Assembly: GCF_008274825.1 (NCBI RefSeq)
Contig: NZ_CP030848.1
Span: forward strand, 3,347,618-3,411,617
Reading direction: 5' to 3'
From: Sphingobacterium hotanense
GTDB lineage: Bacteria; Bacteroidota; Bacteroidia; Sphingobacteriales; Sphingobacteriaceae
DNA: 64,000 nucleotides
Shown one piece after another: positions 9,516 through 16,935 of this stretch. Position numbers and translations under genes: made by a program. How positions within the stretch are numbered: position 1 is the first letter of the stretch; every line of letters starts with the position of its first letter. The notes under the pieces were generated by a model that saw only the letters and a program-made list of their open reading frames with translations, made no database searches and had not been told where the DNA came from.

Positions 9516-9584
9516 AAACCCAATGTAAAGCCCTTCCGGAGCGGTTATGATTGGGGTTTGTATTGGGTATGAAAGGGCTTTACA
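9516..9584. repeat. CCCAAT-type palindromic repeat, degenerate copy
   Basis: Contains AAACCCAATGTAAAGCCCTT on the left and GAAAGGGCTTTAC on the right, which pair over about 11 bases, with TGATTGGGGTTTG between. The same words build the near-perfect palindromes at 53401-53460 and 25262-25325, so this is a diverged or rearranged member of that family. Confidence 0.6.
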
Positions 9585-9626
9585 AGGGGTCTGACCAAAA
9601 GAAAGGTTGATTTGGTCTTATATCTG

Positions 9627-9758
9627 GTCTGAACCAAGAAAGGAAGGATTTAAGGATTATCAGGATCTAGTCTAACGATTAGATACTTAACTACTTTCGA
9701 CTATGAAGATGAGTAAGATCCTGCTGCTCCTTAAATCCTTCCTTTCCTGGTTCGAGAC
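9627..9758. repeat. GAACCAGG-family inverted repeat, copy 1
   Basis: The left arm begins GTCTGAACCAAGAAAGGAAG and the right arm ends CCTTTCCTGGTTCGAGAC. The arms are about 40 bases, mostly complementary, and separated by about 50 bases of unrelated sequence including CTAACGATTAGATACTTAAC. Both arms also carry GGATTTAAGGATT / TCCTTAAATCC and CAGGATC / GATCCTG blocks seen in the other copies. Confidence 0.8.
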
Positions 9759-9807
9759 AAACTCTCCCTTTCTTTTCTGGTTTGAAACGAAACCAGACAA
9801 TTTCTAA

Positions 9808-9845
9808 CAAAAAAAAGCTGTCTTCACAGACAGCTTCCCTTTTTT
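9808..9845 (-). terminator. Terminator of the E1 gene
   Basis: AAGCTGTCT and AGACAGCTT form a 9-bp stem with a TCAC loop, flanked by an A-run on the left and a T-run on the right. Read leftward it has a strong U-tract just after the E1 stop; it may act in both directions for the convergent ROK gene. Confidence 0.85.
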
Positions 9846-9859
9846 ACAATTTATTTATT

Positions 9860-12280
9860 TTATGAAAATAATGGCGGATACTCGTTTGGCCGGCTATCTG
9901 TCATAATCTTGTAGGCAGCTTCTACGACATCGTCAACAGCTGGTTTGGTGAAATAATCACCGTCAGAACCATATGGAGGGCGATGAGCTTTCGCTGTTAA
10001 GGTTCGAGGTTGACTATCTAAGAGATAGTATCCCCCCTGAACTTCTAGAATCTCGTGTAATATATAGGATGATGCACCTCCAGGGAAGTCTTCATCAACG
10101 ATTAATAATCTATTTGTTTTCTCTAGCGAGGCTTTACATAGATGATCCTGATCGAACGGCGATAAGCATTGTGCATCGACAATCTCGATAGAAATCCCTA
10201 ACTTCTCTAGTTCTAGCGCTGCCTCTTGCACGATGCGCAAGGTAGAGCCATAAGAAACCACCGTAATGTCAGAACCCTCACGCAATAACTCAGCCTTTCC
10301 GATCGGCACTGTGAATTCGCCTACATTGTGCGGCATTTTCTCTTTCAAACGGTAACCGTTCAGGCATTCGACAACCAAAGCAGGCTCATCAGCATTCAAT
10401 AAGGTATTGTACATTCCGGCCGCTTGGGTCATATTTCTAGGCACGCAGATGTGCATACCGCGCAACCCTCCTAATAGCACCGACATAGGTGACCCGGAGT
10501 GCCAGATACCTTCCAAACGGTGACCACGCGTACGTACGATCAAAGGCGCTCTCTGGCGTCCTTTTGTTCTGTAGCTCAAGCTGGCAAGATCGTCGCTCAA
10601 TACCGGCATCGCATAGATCAAGTAATCGAGATACTGTATCTCAGCAATCGGGCGGAAACCGCGTATCGCGAGGCCTAAGCCCTTACCAATAATCGCCGAT
10701 TCGCGTATGCCTGTGTCGAAGATACGTTGTGCACCAAACTCTTCCTGAAGTCCGGCAAAACCTTGATTGACATCGCCGATTTTACCTACGTCTTCTCCAA
10801 AAGCAATGAGTCGAGCGTCGCGTTCAAAGTTCGCTCTAAAGCAAGCGTTCAGTACTTCACGACCATCCACAATAGGCGAATTATCGTCGATATCTGCGTC
10901 GATCTTCTCAACCTTAAGCGGTGAGTATTTTGTATCTGTAAATAGCTTGTCGTTGAATCGGCTGTGATTTACTTTCTGCTTCTCCTGATACCAGGCTAAC
11001 AATTCGGCTTTTCCTTCCAGTTCTATACCTCTCAGATCGCGAATAACACGACGGATATTGACATACACTTCTTTTAGGGATAAGTCCGATAAAGACAATA
11101 AGGTTTTCAACGGCAATTCAACCGCATGGTGATTTAGCTTTTCTAATAAGGCGATGCCTTCATCTAAATCAACTTGCAGTGTTTTTCGGTAATCAGACCA
11201 TGCCCTCTTTTGTTCCTGACGAACAAAATCCTTCATTTCCGACTCGATTTCTTTTAGCTCTTCATCGCTTGCTAGGCCAGACTCCAATAACCAATCGCGC
11301 ATGCGCTGATTACAATCGAATTCGGTTTCCCAGTTCAAGCGGTCTTGATCTTTATATCGTTCGTGCGAGCCCGAGGTAGAGTGACCTTGCGGCTGCGTAA
11401 TATCTGTTACATGGACAATGCAGGGTTGATGTTGCGTTCTGGCAAATTCCGCTGCTTTTTCATAAACTTCACAAAGTCCGGCATAGTCCCAGCCTTTGAC
11501 CCGGAAGATTTCATAGCCTGCTCCTGCTTCATCCCGTTGGAATCCGCGAAGGACGGAGGAGATATCGCCTTTCGTGGTTTGCACCTCATTTGGAACAGAA
11601 ATACCATAGCCATCATCCCAAATGGAAATGACAACAGGAATCTGTTTTACACCTGCGGCATTAACGGTTTCCCAGAACACCCCTTCAGAGGTTGCTGCAT
11701 TTCCGATTGTACAAAAGACGACCTCTTCTCCATCCTTGGAGAATTTCGTCTTATGTGAAAGATTTGGATTGTCTTTATACAGTTTGGATGCTAGGCCCAG
11801 CCCGAGAATACGCGCCATCTGCCCTCCTGTAGTGGAGATATCCGAGACGGTATTATATTGTTGGGTTTGATCAATCCATTCGCCCTCTTGGTCCACTAAG
11901 GGCATTGCGAAATGGGCAACCATTTGGCGGCCTGCAGAGGAAGTATCGGCTTCGATAGTAGGATTTGCATACAGTTGAGAAAAGAAATGATAGACAGTGC
12001 TTATGTTTAAAGCAAATGCCAATGTTTGATCTCTGTAATATCCGGAACGCCAGTCTCCAGGTTTAAAAACCTTCGCTAAAGCGATTTGCGCGAGTTCTTT
12101 TCCATCACCAAAAATACCAAATTTAGCCTTACCGGTAAGAACTTCTTTCCTTCCTAGTAGACTAACAAAACGGCTTTGTACAGCTAGTTTATAATCGGCA
12201 ATCAGCAATTCGCGGAACTCTTCGTAGCTCATTTTAGCTGAGTTAAACTGCACTGGTCGTGTCGTATTTGTTTCTGACAT
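9860..12280 (-). CDS. 2-oxoacid dehydrogenase E1, fused alpha and beta subunits
   Basis: An 806-residue thiamine-diphosphate-dependent dehydrogenase/transketolase fusion, the E1 of a branched-chain 2-oxoacid or pyruvate dehydrogenase complex. The alpha part (about 20-430) has the TPP motif as GNAATSEGVFWETVN (193-207) ending in DDGYGIS (222-228). The beta part (about 465-800) has IAFGEDVGKIGDVNQGF and the transketolase C-terminal domain. Separate alpha and beta genes are usual elsewhere; the fusion is common in Bacteroidota. E2 and E3 genes are not nearby. A TACTTTTG box on the minus strand (12300-12307) is a likely -7 element. A terminator follows the stop. Confidence 0.9.
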   Translation of the reverse strand: MSETNTTRPVQFNSAKMSYEEFRELLIADYKLAVQSRFVSLLGRKEVLTGKAKFGIFGDGKELAQIALAKVFKPGDWRSGYYRDQTLAFALNISTVYHFFSQLYANPTIEADTSSAGRQMVAHFAMPLVDQEGEWIDQTQQYNTVSDISTTGGQMARILGLGLASKLYKDNPNLSHKTKFSKDGEEVVFCTIGNAATSEGVFWETVNAAGVKQIPVVISIWDDGYGISVPNEVQTTKGDISSVLRGFQRDEAGAGYEIFRVKGWDYAGLCEVYEKAAEFARTQHQPCIVHVTDITQPQGHSTSGSHERYKDQDRLNWETEFDCNQRMRDWLLESGLASDEELKEIESEMKDFVRQEQKRAWSDYRKTLQVDLDEGIALLEKLNHHAVELPLKTLLSLSDLSLKEVYVNIRRVIRDLRGIELEGKAELLAWYQEKQKVNHSRFNDKLFTDTKYSPLKVEKIDADIDDNSPIVDGREVLNACFRANFERDARLIAFGEDVGKIGDVNQGFAGLQEEFGAQRIFDTGIRESAIIGKGLGLAIRGFRPIAEIQYLDYLIYAMPVLSDDLASLSYRTKGRQRAPLIVRTRGHRLEGIWHSGSPMSVLLGGLRGMHICVPRNMTQAAGMYNTLLNADEPALVVECLNGYRLKEKMPHNVGEFTVPIGKAELLREGSDITVVSYGSTLRIVQEAALELEKLGISIEIVDAQCLSPFDQDHLCKASLEKTNRLLIVDEDFPGGASSYILHEILEVQGGYYLLDSQPRTLTAKAHRPPYGSDGDYFTKPAVDDVVEAAYKIMTDSRPNEYPPLFS

Positions 12281-12418
12281 CTATGCGTTTGTTTTTTAAC
12301 AAAAGTAAGCAATTTAACCCGTTAATCTTACCCTATTTCCGGGAAAACAGAGGAAAATTGACTTGTTGGTCGTTCTTTTATCCAATAATCACTACTTTTA
12401 GCCGTATTTTAATTTTAT

Positions 12419-13156
12419 ATGAGCACGATACATTTTTTTGATGCTAACGGAGGCGCAGGAAATTTAGGCGATTTGGAAAAAACAATCGTCTTAAATAAAT
12501 TAATGGAAACAGAATTAGCGGAAAGAGATTCGAAATGGATTGCCGATTTTCTTAAAGTAATCGACGAAGCTAACCTCAAGGTTGGCGATCCGGAAATCAT
12601 GATGAGCAACGACGGATTCCCTTATTTTAACCTGAGAACGATTGAAGAAGGCGAGAATTTCCAAGCATTCGTGATTAAGCAGAAATTACCAACAATATTG
12701 GGAAATGGCTTTGGTGTATCCATAAATGCACATAAGCCTAATCCGGATTGGATTTTCACCTATGGTGACTTATCCAATCTGCAAATCAACAATGAGTTTT
12801 ATACAGATGAGCATCTGTTTTCTAAAAACACCGGAAATTTTGCTCTAGGCAAGGATGAGCAGGTTTTGGTGGGTCAGCCATCCGAAGCGATACTTCCTGC
12901 TTTTGTGCGTCAGCAATTACGCGAATACTTACAGTATAATGGTGTTAAGATGCCAAAGATTATGCTGATTGCCAGAAATTACGAAGATGAGGCTAACGTT
13001 ACGCAAGATTTGGTGATCAATGTGACTCCCAAAAACTTCGCTAACGAAAAGGAATACGAACAAGCGATGAATAGTATCTCCTGGTTCTTACCAAGACACT
13101 ACTCCATCGTCGGCATGGATGAGAACGCGATTCCTTCGGGATTCGAATTGTTATAA
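12419..13156 (+). CDS. Uncharacterised soluble protein
   Basis: A 245-residue acidic, apparently cytosolic protein with no signal peptide or membrane helix. I do not recognise the family with confidence. The C-terminus (SWFLPRHYSIVGMDE) has a faint SseB-like flavour that I would not rely on. It is preceded by TACTTTTA near 12388, a plausible -7 element, and is divergent from the E1 gene with 138 bases between starts. An inverted repeat (TGCCAAG at 13169 with CTTGGCA at 13195) follows the stop. Gene status is well supported by length and by even codon use. Confidence 0.8.
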   Translation: MSTIHFFDANGGAGNLGDLEKTIVLNKLMETELAERDSKWIADFLKVIDEANLKVGDPEIMMSNDGFPYFNLRTIEEGENFQAFVIKQKLPTILGNGFGVSINAHKPNPDWIFTYGDLSNLQINNEFYTDEHLFSKNTGNFALGKDEQVLVGQPSEAILPAFVRQQLREYLQYNGVKMPKIMLIARNYEDEANVTQDLVINVTPKNFANEKEYEQAMNSISWFLPRHYSIVGMDENAIPSGFELL

Positions 13157-13168
13157 GAATAAATGATT

Positions 13169-13201
13169 TGCCAAGGTTGGGGTACTCTTCCCATCTTGGC
13201 A
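13169..13201 (+). terminator. Hairpin after the uncharacterised gene
   Basis: TGCCAAG at 13169-13175 pairs with CTTGGCA at 13195-13201, with a further GGG/CCC pairing inside. The following sequence is T-poor (GATTTAAG), so it is a weak terminator or an mRNA 3' stabiliser. Confidence 0.4.
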
Positions 13202-13263
13202 GATTTAAGAAGACATATCTACCAAAAAAGATTGTTAATATTTAAGATCATATTTATTTAAGG

Positions 13264-13725
13264 ATGTATTTATTTAATGTAAGGGTTTACGGGATTCTAG
13301 TCAATGAGCAGGATGAAGTTTTGATCAGTGATGAGCGAACGGAAAACGTTTCTTTTACGAAGTTTCCGGGTGGCGGATTGGAGTATGGCGAAGGACTTTT
13401 GGACGCGTTGAAGCGGGAGTATATGGAAGAAACGGGCCTTGAAATCGAGGTCGTAAAACACATCTATACGACGGATTTTTGGGAGAAATCAAGTTTTAAT
13501 GATAGTCAAATTATTTCCATCTATTATCAAGTACATTCTATTAATAAAGTGGAATTAAATATTAAGACAAAAATCTTCGATTTTACAGAAAAAAGCGTAG
13601 AAGGAAAGCTACAATCTTTTAGATTAATGCCGGTGGAAAAACTGCATCAAAAAGACTTAACCTTTAAAACTGACCAAGTTGCGTGGGTTGAATTTTTAAA
13701 AACTCTTGACAAAATTCAATTATAA
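13264..13725 (+). CDS. NUDIX hydrolase
   Basis: A 153-residue NUDIX protein hydrolysing a nucleoside diphosphate linked to some moiety X. The complete NUDIX box is present around residues 36-60: Gly, five residues, Glu, seven residues, REY, then MEETGL, matching GX5EX7REUXEEXGU, preceded by the typical FPGGGLEYGEG. The N-terminal strand (MYLFNVRVYGILV) and the flanking domain suggest an ADP-ribose or nucleotide-sugar-type substrate, but this cannot be settled. Downstream lies the candidate small RNA promoter, 21 bases after the stop. Confidence 0.9.
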   Translation: MYLFNVRVYGILVNEQDEVLISDERTENVSFTKFPGGGLEYGEGLLDALKREYMEETGLEIEVVKHIYTTDFWEKSSFNDSQIISIYYQVHSINKVELNIKTKIFDFTEKSVEGKLQSFRLMPVEKLHQKDLTFKTDQVAWVEFLKTLDKIQL

Positions 13726-13745
13726 TATAAATGTTGCAACTTTTA

Positions 13746-13777
13746 TTTGATTTTATAATAAAAGGTTTTTACTTTTA
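13746..13777 (+). promoter_or_regulatory. Promoter of candidate small RNA
   Basis: TTTG at 13746-13749 and TACTTTTA at 13770-13777 are separated by 20 bases, a match to the Bacteroidota promoter pattern except for A in place of the last G. Predicted transcription start is about 13783-13786. Confidence 0.6.
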
Positions 13778-13783
13778 CATTAG

Positions 13784-13890
13784 GTCGGGGAGATAATTCC
13801 TGATCTACGTTTTGAAAACACCTAGTTCTATAGGGTTTTATTAATAGTTAGTGTGATTTTAAGGCGATACTCCCCGTATCGCCTTATTTA
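13784..13890 (+). ncRNA. Candidate structured small RNA
   Basis: About 105 bases between its own promoter and a terminator-like hairpin, with no reading frame. The 3' hairpin pairs AAGGCGATA (13861-13869) with TATCGCCTT (13877-13885). Its 7-base loop CTCCCCG is exactly complementary to CGGGGAG at 13786-13792 at the predicted 5' end, giving either a closing stem or a loop-5'-end pseudoknot. A central hairpin pairs AAAAC and CCTA with TAGG and GTTTT (13815-13839, one bulged A). Nothing identifies the family; a 6S-like RNA or the Flavo-1 motif are possibilities that I cannot test here. Confidence 0.55.
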
Positions 13891-13911
13891 TTGTATCACA
13901 ATATATTTCAC

Positions 13912-13937
13912 AAAAAAAGGCGGCTAAATGCCACCTT
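13912..13937 (-). terminator. Terminator of the small membrane protein gene
   Basis: Read leftward, AAGGTGGC and GCCGCCTT form an 8-bp stem (one G-U pair) with a 5-base loop, followed by seven U residues. It lies 25 bases after the stop of the 43-codon gene, supporting that this gene is expressed. Confidence 0.75.
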
Positions 13938-13961
13938 CTTTATTTCCATGTCAACATGCTC

Positions 13962-14093
13962 TTAACTGAATATATAAGCGAGTAAGATTACAAGAGCACC
14001 ACCAATAATGATAATCCATTTATTCATATCAGTGCCATGCGCCCCTTCTTGACTTTTGTATTTATAATCTCTCTTAAACTTATCTAGATCCAT
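13962..14093 (-). CDS. Small single-pass membrane protein (43 aa)
   Basis: A short gene reading MDLDKFKRDYKYKSQEGAHG at the N-terminus, then one hydrophobic helix (WIIIIGGALVILLAYIF, about residues 26-42). The charged N-terminus followed by a C-terminal anchor suggests a tail-anchored inner-membrane peptide. It is preceded by GAAGGAGGAT five bases before the ATG, an unusually strong Shine-Dalgarno for this genome, and followed by a good terminator. It lies 52 bases downstream of rlmH on the same strand and may be cotranscribed. Function unknown. Confidence 0.72.
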   Translation of the reverse strand: MDLDKFKRDYKYKSQEGAHGTDMNKWIIIIGGALVILLAYIFS

Positions 14094-14145
14094 TTTATCC
14101 TCCTTCTTTATTATAAGATGCAATTCATATTAAAATTACATAAAA

Positions 14146-14619
14146 TTATTCATGATGATAGGGTTCTCCACGCATAATCGTATGCGCTCTATACAATTGT
14201 TCCACGAAAAACAACCTCACCATCTGATGAGAGAATGTCATTTTGGATAGCGATAGCTTTCCATTAGCCCGATCATAAACCTGCTGATCAAAGCCGTAAG
14301 GTCCTCCAATTACCAGCACAATATGTGAAACACTCGAGAGCATTTGCTTTTCTAGAAAGCCGGAAAATTCAATGGAACTATACATCTTCCCCCGCTCATC
14401 TAATAACATAACGTAATCTTGGTTGGAAATGTTTTTCAAGATAAGCTGCGCTTCCTTCTCCTTCTGCTGAGCTTCACTCAGATTCTTAGCATTTTTGATG
14501 TCTGGAATCACAATAATCTGAAAGTTACAATAATGCTTCAAGCGCTTCGTATAGACCTCTATCCCCTGCTCGATATACTTATCATCTGTTTTTCCAATGC
14601 AAATCAGGCTAATCTTCAT
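14146..14619 (-). CDS. rlmH: 23S rRNA (pseudouridine1915-N3)-methyltransferase RlmH
   Basis: A SPOUT-class methyltransferase that methylates pseudouridine 1915 in helix 69 of 23S rRNA on assembled 70S ribosomes. The start at 14619 (MKISLICIGKTDDKYIEQGI) gives 157 residues, the family length; the frame is open six codons further, to 14637. Signatures: LLDERGKMYSS, the SAM-knot VIGGPYGFDQQVYDRANGKL, and the C-terminal LSKMTFSHQMVRLFFVEQLY and RGEPYHH. The structured repeat at 14665-14741 lies just upstream of its start. Confidence 0.95.
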   Translation of the reverse strand: MKISLICIGKTDDKYIEQGIEVYTKRLKHYCNFQIIVIPDIKNAKNLSEAQQKEKEAQLILKNISNQDYVMLLDERGKMYSSIEFSGFLEKQMLSSVSHIVLVIGGPYGFDQQVYDRANGKLSLSKMTFSHQMVRLFFVEQLYRAHTIMRGEPYHHE

Positions 14620-14664
14620 GTTTGCAAAATTACACATTTACGAGGCTATGAAAACAGATTATAC

Positions 14665-14741
14665 ATAAAACTTTCTTGTTTCTTTACATGCCACAACAGA
14701 AATGGAAGTTATTGATAGCTTGTGAAAACAGACATTTCACA
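14665..14741. repeat. Structured element related to the IS110 left flank
   Basis: This ~77-base stretch is clearly similar to 38212-38288, just upstream of the IS110 transposase. ACTTTC (14670-14675) pairs with GGAAGT (14704-14709), CCACAACAG at 14691-14699 corresponds to CACCAACAG in the other copy, and TGTGAAA (14721-14727) pairs with TTTCACA (14735-14741) around ACAGACA. The second stem differs from CTGAAA/TTTCAG in the other copy by compensating changes, which argues for a conserved structure. No transposase is nearby. Confidence 0.6.
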
Positions 14742-14775
14742 AAAAAAAAAGCCTCCAATCAATGACCGGAGGCTT
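14741..14775 (-). terminator. Terminator of the YceI gene
   Basis: Read leftward, GAAGCCTCC-like and GGAGGCTT arms (14749-14756 with 14768-14775) form an 8-bp stem followed by a run of ten U residues, 20 bases after the YceI stop. Confidence 0.85.
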
Positions 14776-14795
14776 CGAAAAACTAAAATAGAATA

Positions 14796-15434
14796 TTATT
14801 TCTTTGCTACTAAAGTAATATCAAAGTTTACTTCTTTAGAGATTAAATCATCAGATTTACCTTCGTAATTTACTCCCCAGTCAGCTCTTGCAATATTGAA
14901 GTTTGCAGTTGCTTTAACCGCAGCATCAGTAGCTTCAACAACTTTCGCGTCGAAAGTGATGTTTTTGCTGATACCTTTGATAGTCAAGTTACCAGATACT
15001 ACTAAATCACCAGCAGTTGCACCAGCCTTAACTTCAGTAATAACGAAAGAAGCTTCAGGATGAGTTGCTACAGCAAAGAAATCATCAGCTTTTAAGTGAC
15101 CATCTAATTTCTCTTTGTACTCACCTTCTAAGTCAGTTGCACTGATTGTGTTCATATCTAAAACAAAGTTACCACCAGTAACTGTTCCGTTTTCAACATT
15201 GATTGAACCAGATTTAACATCTACAGTCCCTGTGTGTTTGCCAGATACTTTTGTACCAGTCCAAACTACTTTTGACTCTGCAGTATCTACTGTATAAGCT
15301 TCACCAGCAACTGCTACTGAATCTGTAGTTGCTACAACTGAATCTGTTGTTTCTGCCTTTTTACCTTCTGGGTTTCCAGCGCATGAAGCAAGAACTAATC
15401 CTGCGATCGCTGAAAGTAAAGTGATTTTTTTCAT
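14796..15434 (-). CDS. YceI-like lipocalin domain lipoprotein
   Basis: A 212-residue secreted lipoprotein. The signal peptide MKKITLLSAIAGLVLASCAG ends in an LASC lipobox with Cys18 as lipidation site. A Thr/Val/Ala-rich linker (about 24-45) is followed by a YceI domain (about 46-212), a lipocalin-like barrel that binds isoprenoid or other apolar ligands, with the family segments AYTVDTAESKVVWTGTKVSG, GNLTIKGISKNITF and the final ISKEVNFDITLVAKK. Outer-membrane or periplasmic anchoring is expected. It stands alone, with its own terminator. The ligand is unknown. Confidence 0.9.
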   Translation of the reverse strand: MKKITLLSAIAGLVLASCAGNPEGKKAETTDSVVATTDSVAVAGEAYTVDTAESKVVWTGTKVSGKHTGTVDVKSGSINVENGTVTGGNFVLDMNTISATDLEGEYKEKLDGHLKADDFFAVATHPEASFVITEVKAGATAGDLVVSGNLTIKGISKNITFDAKVVEATDAAVKATANFNIARADWGVNYEGKSDDLISKEVNFDITLVAKK

Positions 15435-15531
15435 TTTATTTGTTTAAACATTAAAATTTGATACAAAAATAGTTTGTTGCTAAATCTTTCCAAATATCGT
15501 GAGGGAATTTAACAATTTACAGACAATTAGC

Positions 15532-16857
15532 CTAGTGGCCTACAGGCTGTGCATCAATACGTCGGATATCGGCTCCTAGCGCTTTCAAGCGCTCTTCGAT
15601 ATGCTGATAACCACGTTCAATTTGTTCAATATTATAGATTACCGACTTTCCTTGTGCTGATAGAGCAGCAATCAATAAGGAAACTCCCGCACGGATGTCT
15701 GGCGATGTCATCTCAATACCACGCAAATGTTGTTGTTTGTTTAAACCAATTACTGTAGCTCTATGTGGGTCACAAAGGATAATCTGAGCCCCCATATCGA
15801 TCAATTTGTCAACGAAGAATAAACGACTTTCGAACATCTTCTGATGAATCAATACATTTCCTTTCGCTTGAATAGCAGTAACCAATACAATACTTAATAA
15901 ATCGGGAGTGAAACCGGGCCATGGGGCATCCGAAATAGTAAGAATGGATCCATCAATGAATGTATCGATTTCGTAACTATCTTGAGCAGGAATAAAAATA
16001 TCATCACCACGCAGCTCAAACTTAATACCCAAACGAGAAAATACTGTAGGGATAATTCCAAGCTCGTTGAAACATACATTCTTAATTGTAATCTCAGAAC
16101 CAGTCATGGCTGCTAATCCGATGAAAGAACCAATTTCAATCATATCCGGCAACATGCGATGTTCAGTACCACCTAATGTCTCAACGCCTTCAATCGTTAA
16201 AAGGTTAGAACCAATACCAGAGATCTTTGCACCCATACGGTTCAACATCTTACATAACTGTTGCAAGTATGGCTCACAGGCAGCATTGTAGATGGTTGTT
16301 GTACCTTTAGCCAATACAGCTGCCATTACGATATTTGCAGTACCCGTCACTGAAGCTTCGTCTAACAGGATGTATGTTCCTTTTAGCTCTGTTGCATCCA
16401 CATTGAAGAAATGCTTTTCAGCGTCATAGACGAACTTTGCACCTAATTTCTCAAATCCAAGAAAGTGAGTATCTAAACGACGGCGACCGATTTTGTCACC
16501 ACCGGGTTTAGGAATTGCTGCTTTACCAAAACGAGCTAACAAAGGCCCAACAATCATGATCGAACCGCGCAAGCTACCGCCTTTACGTTTAAACTCCTCC
16601 GATTGGAAATAATCAATATTGATGTCGCTGGCTTCAAACTCATACGTATCCTCATTGACGCGATTTACTTTTACGCCTAAAGCAATAAGCAAGTCGATCA
16701 ATTTATTTACATCTTTAATATCTGGAATATTACTGATGGTCATCTTTTCCGCTGTCAATAATACTGCAGAGATAATCTGAAGCGCTTCGTTTTTAGCGCC
16801 CTGAGGTACAATCTCACCTTTTAATGGCTTTCCACCACGGATTTCAAATGCGTTCAT
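15532..16857 (-). CDS. murA: UDP-N-acetylglucosamine 1-carboxyvinyltransferase with Asp at the Cys115 site
   Basis: A 441-residue MurA, the first committed enzyme of peptidoglycan synthesis, transferring enolpyruvate from PEP to UDP-GlcNAc. The N-terminal GAKNEAL loop (Lys22, Asn23 equivalents), GPLLARFGKA and the C-terminal DIRAGVSLLIAAL are present. In the flexible catalytic loop the sequence is PKPGGDKIGRRRLDTH, with Asp121 where most MurA proteins have the fosfomycin-reactive Cys. A Cys-to-Asp change at this site is known to keep activity and give intrinsic fosfomycin resistance. It follows the DUF4290 gene by 78 bases on the same strand. Confidence 0.95.
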   Translation of the reverse strand: MNAFEIRGGKPLKGEIVPQGAKNEALQIISAVLLTAEKMTISNIPDIKDVNKLIDLLIALGVKVNRVNEDTYEFEASDINIDYFQSEEFKRKGGSLRGSIMIVGPLLARFGKAAIPKPGGDKIGRRRLDTHFLGFEKLGAKFVYDAEKHFFNVDATELKGTYILLDEASVTGTANIVMAAVLAKGTTTIYNAACEPYLQQLCKMLNRMGAKISGIGSNLLTIEGVETLGGTEHRMLPDMIEIGSFIGLAAMTGSEITIKNVCFNELGIIPTVFSRLGIKFELRGDDIFIPAQDSYEIDTFIDGSILTISDAPWPGFTPDLLSIVLVTAIQAKGNVLIHQKMFESRLFFVDKLIDMGAQIILCDPHRATVIGLNKQQHLRGIEMTSPDIRAGVSLLIAALSAQGKSVIYNIEQIERGYQHIEERLKALGADIRRIDAQPVGH

Positions 16858-16935
16858 AGTATAGTCTTACAAAAACAAAAAAGCAATCGTCATTTATATT
16901 CTAACCATTGCTTTTCTCTGTTTATGAATGTTGTT

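Larger units (their letters stand above)
9393..9859. other. Convergent intergenic region filled with repeats
   Basis: About 470 bases between convergent genes. From the left it holds a hairpin (CGAGCTGC at 9421-9428 pairing with GCAGCTCG) with no clear T-run, a degenerate copy of the CCCAAT-type repeat near 9516-9584, a GAACCAGG palindromic repeat at 9627-9758 and the terminator of the leftward E1 gene. No coding sequence was recognised. Confidence 0.6.

Noticed and set aside
11345..11758. 137-codon frame antisense to the E1 gene
   Set aside because: Fully inside a conserved enzyme gene on the other strand; shadow frame.
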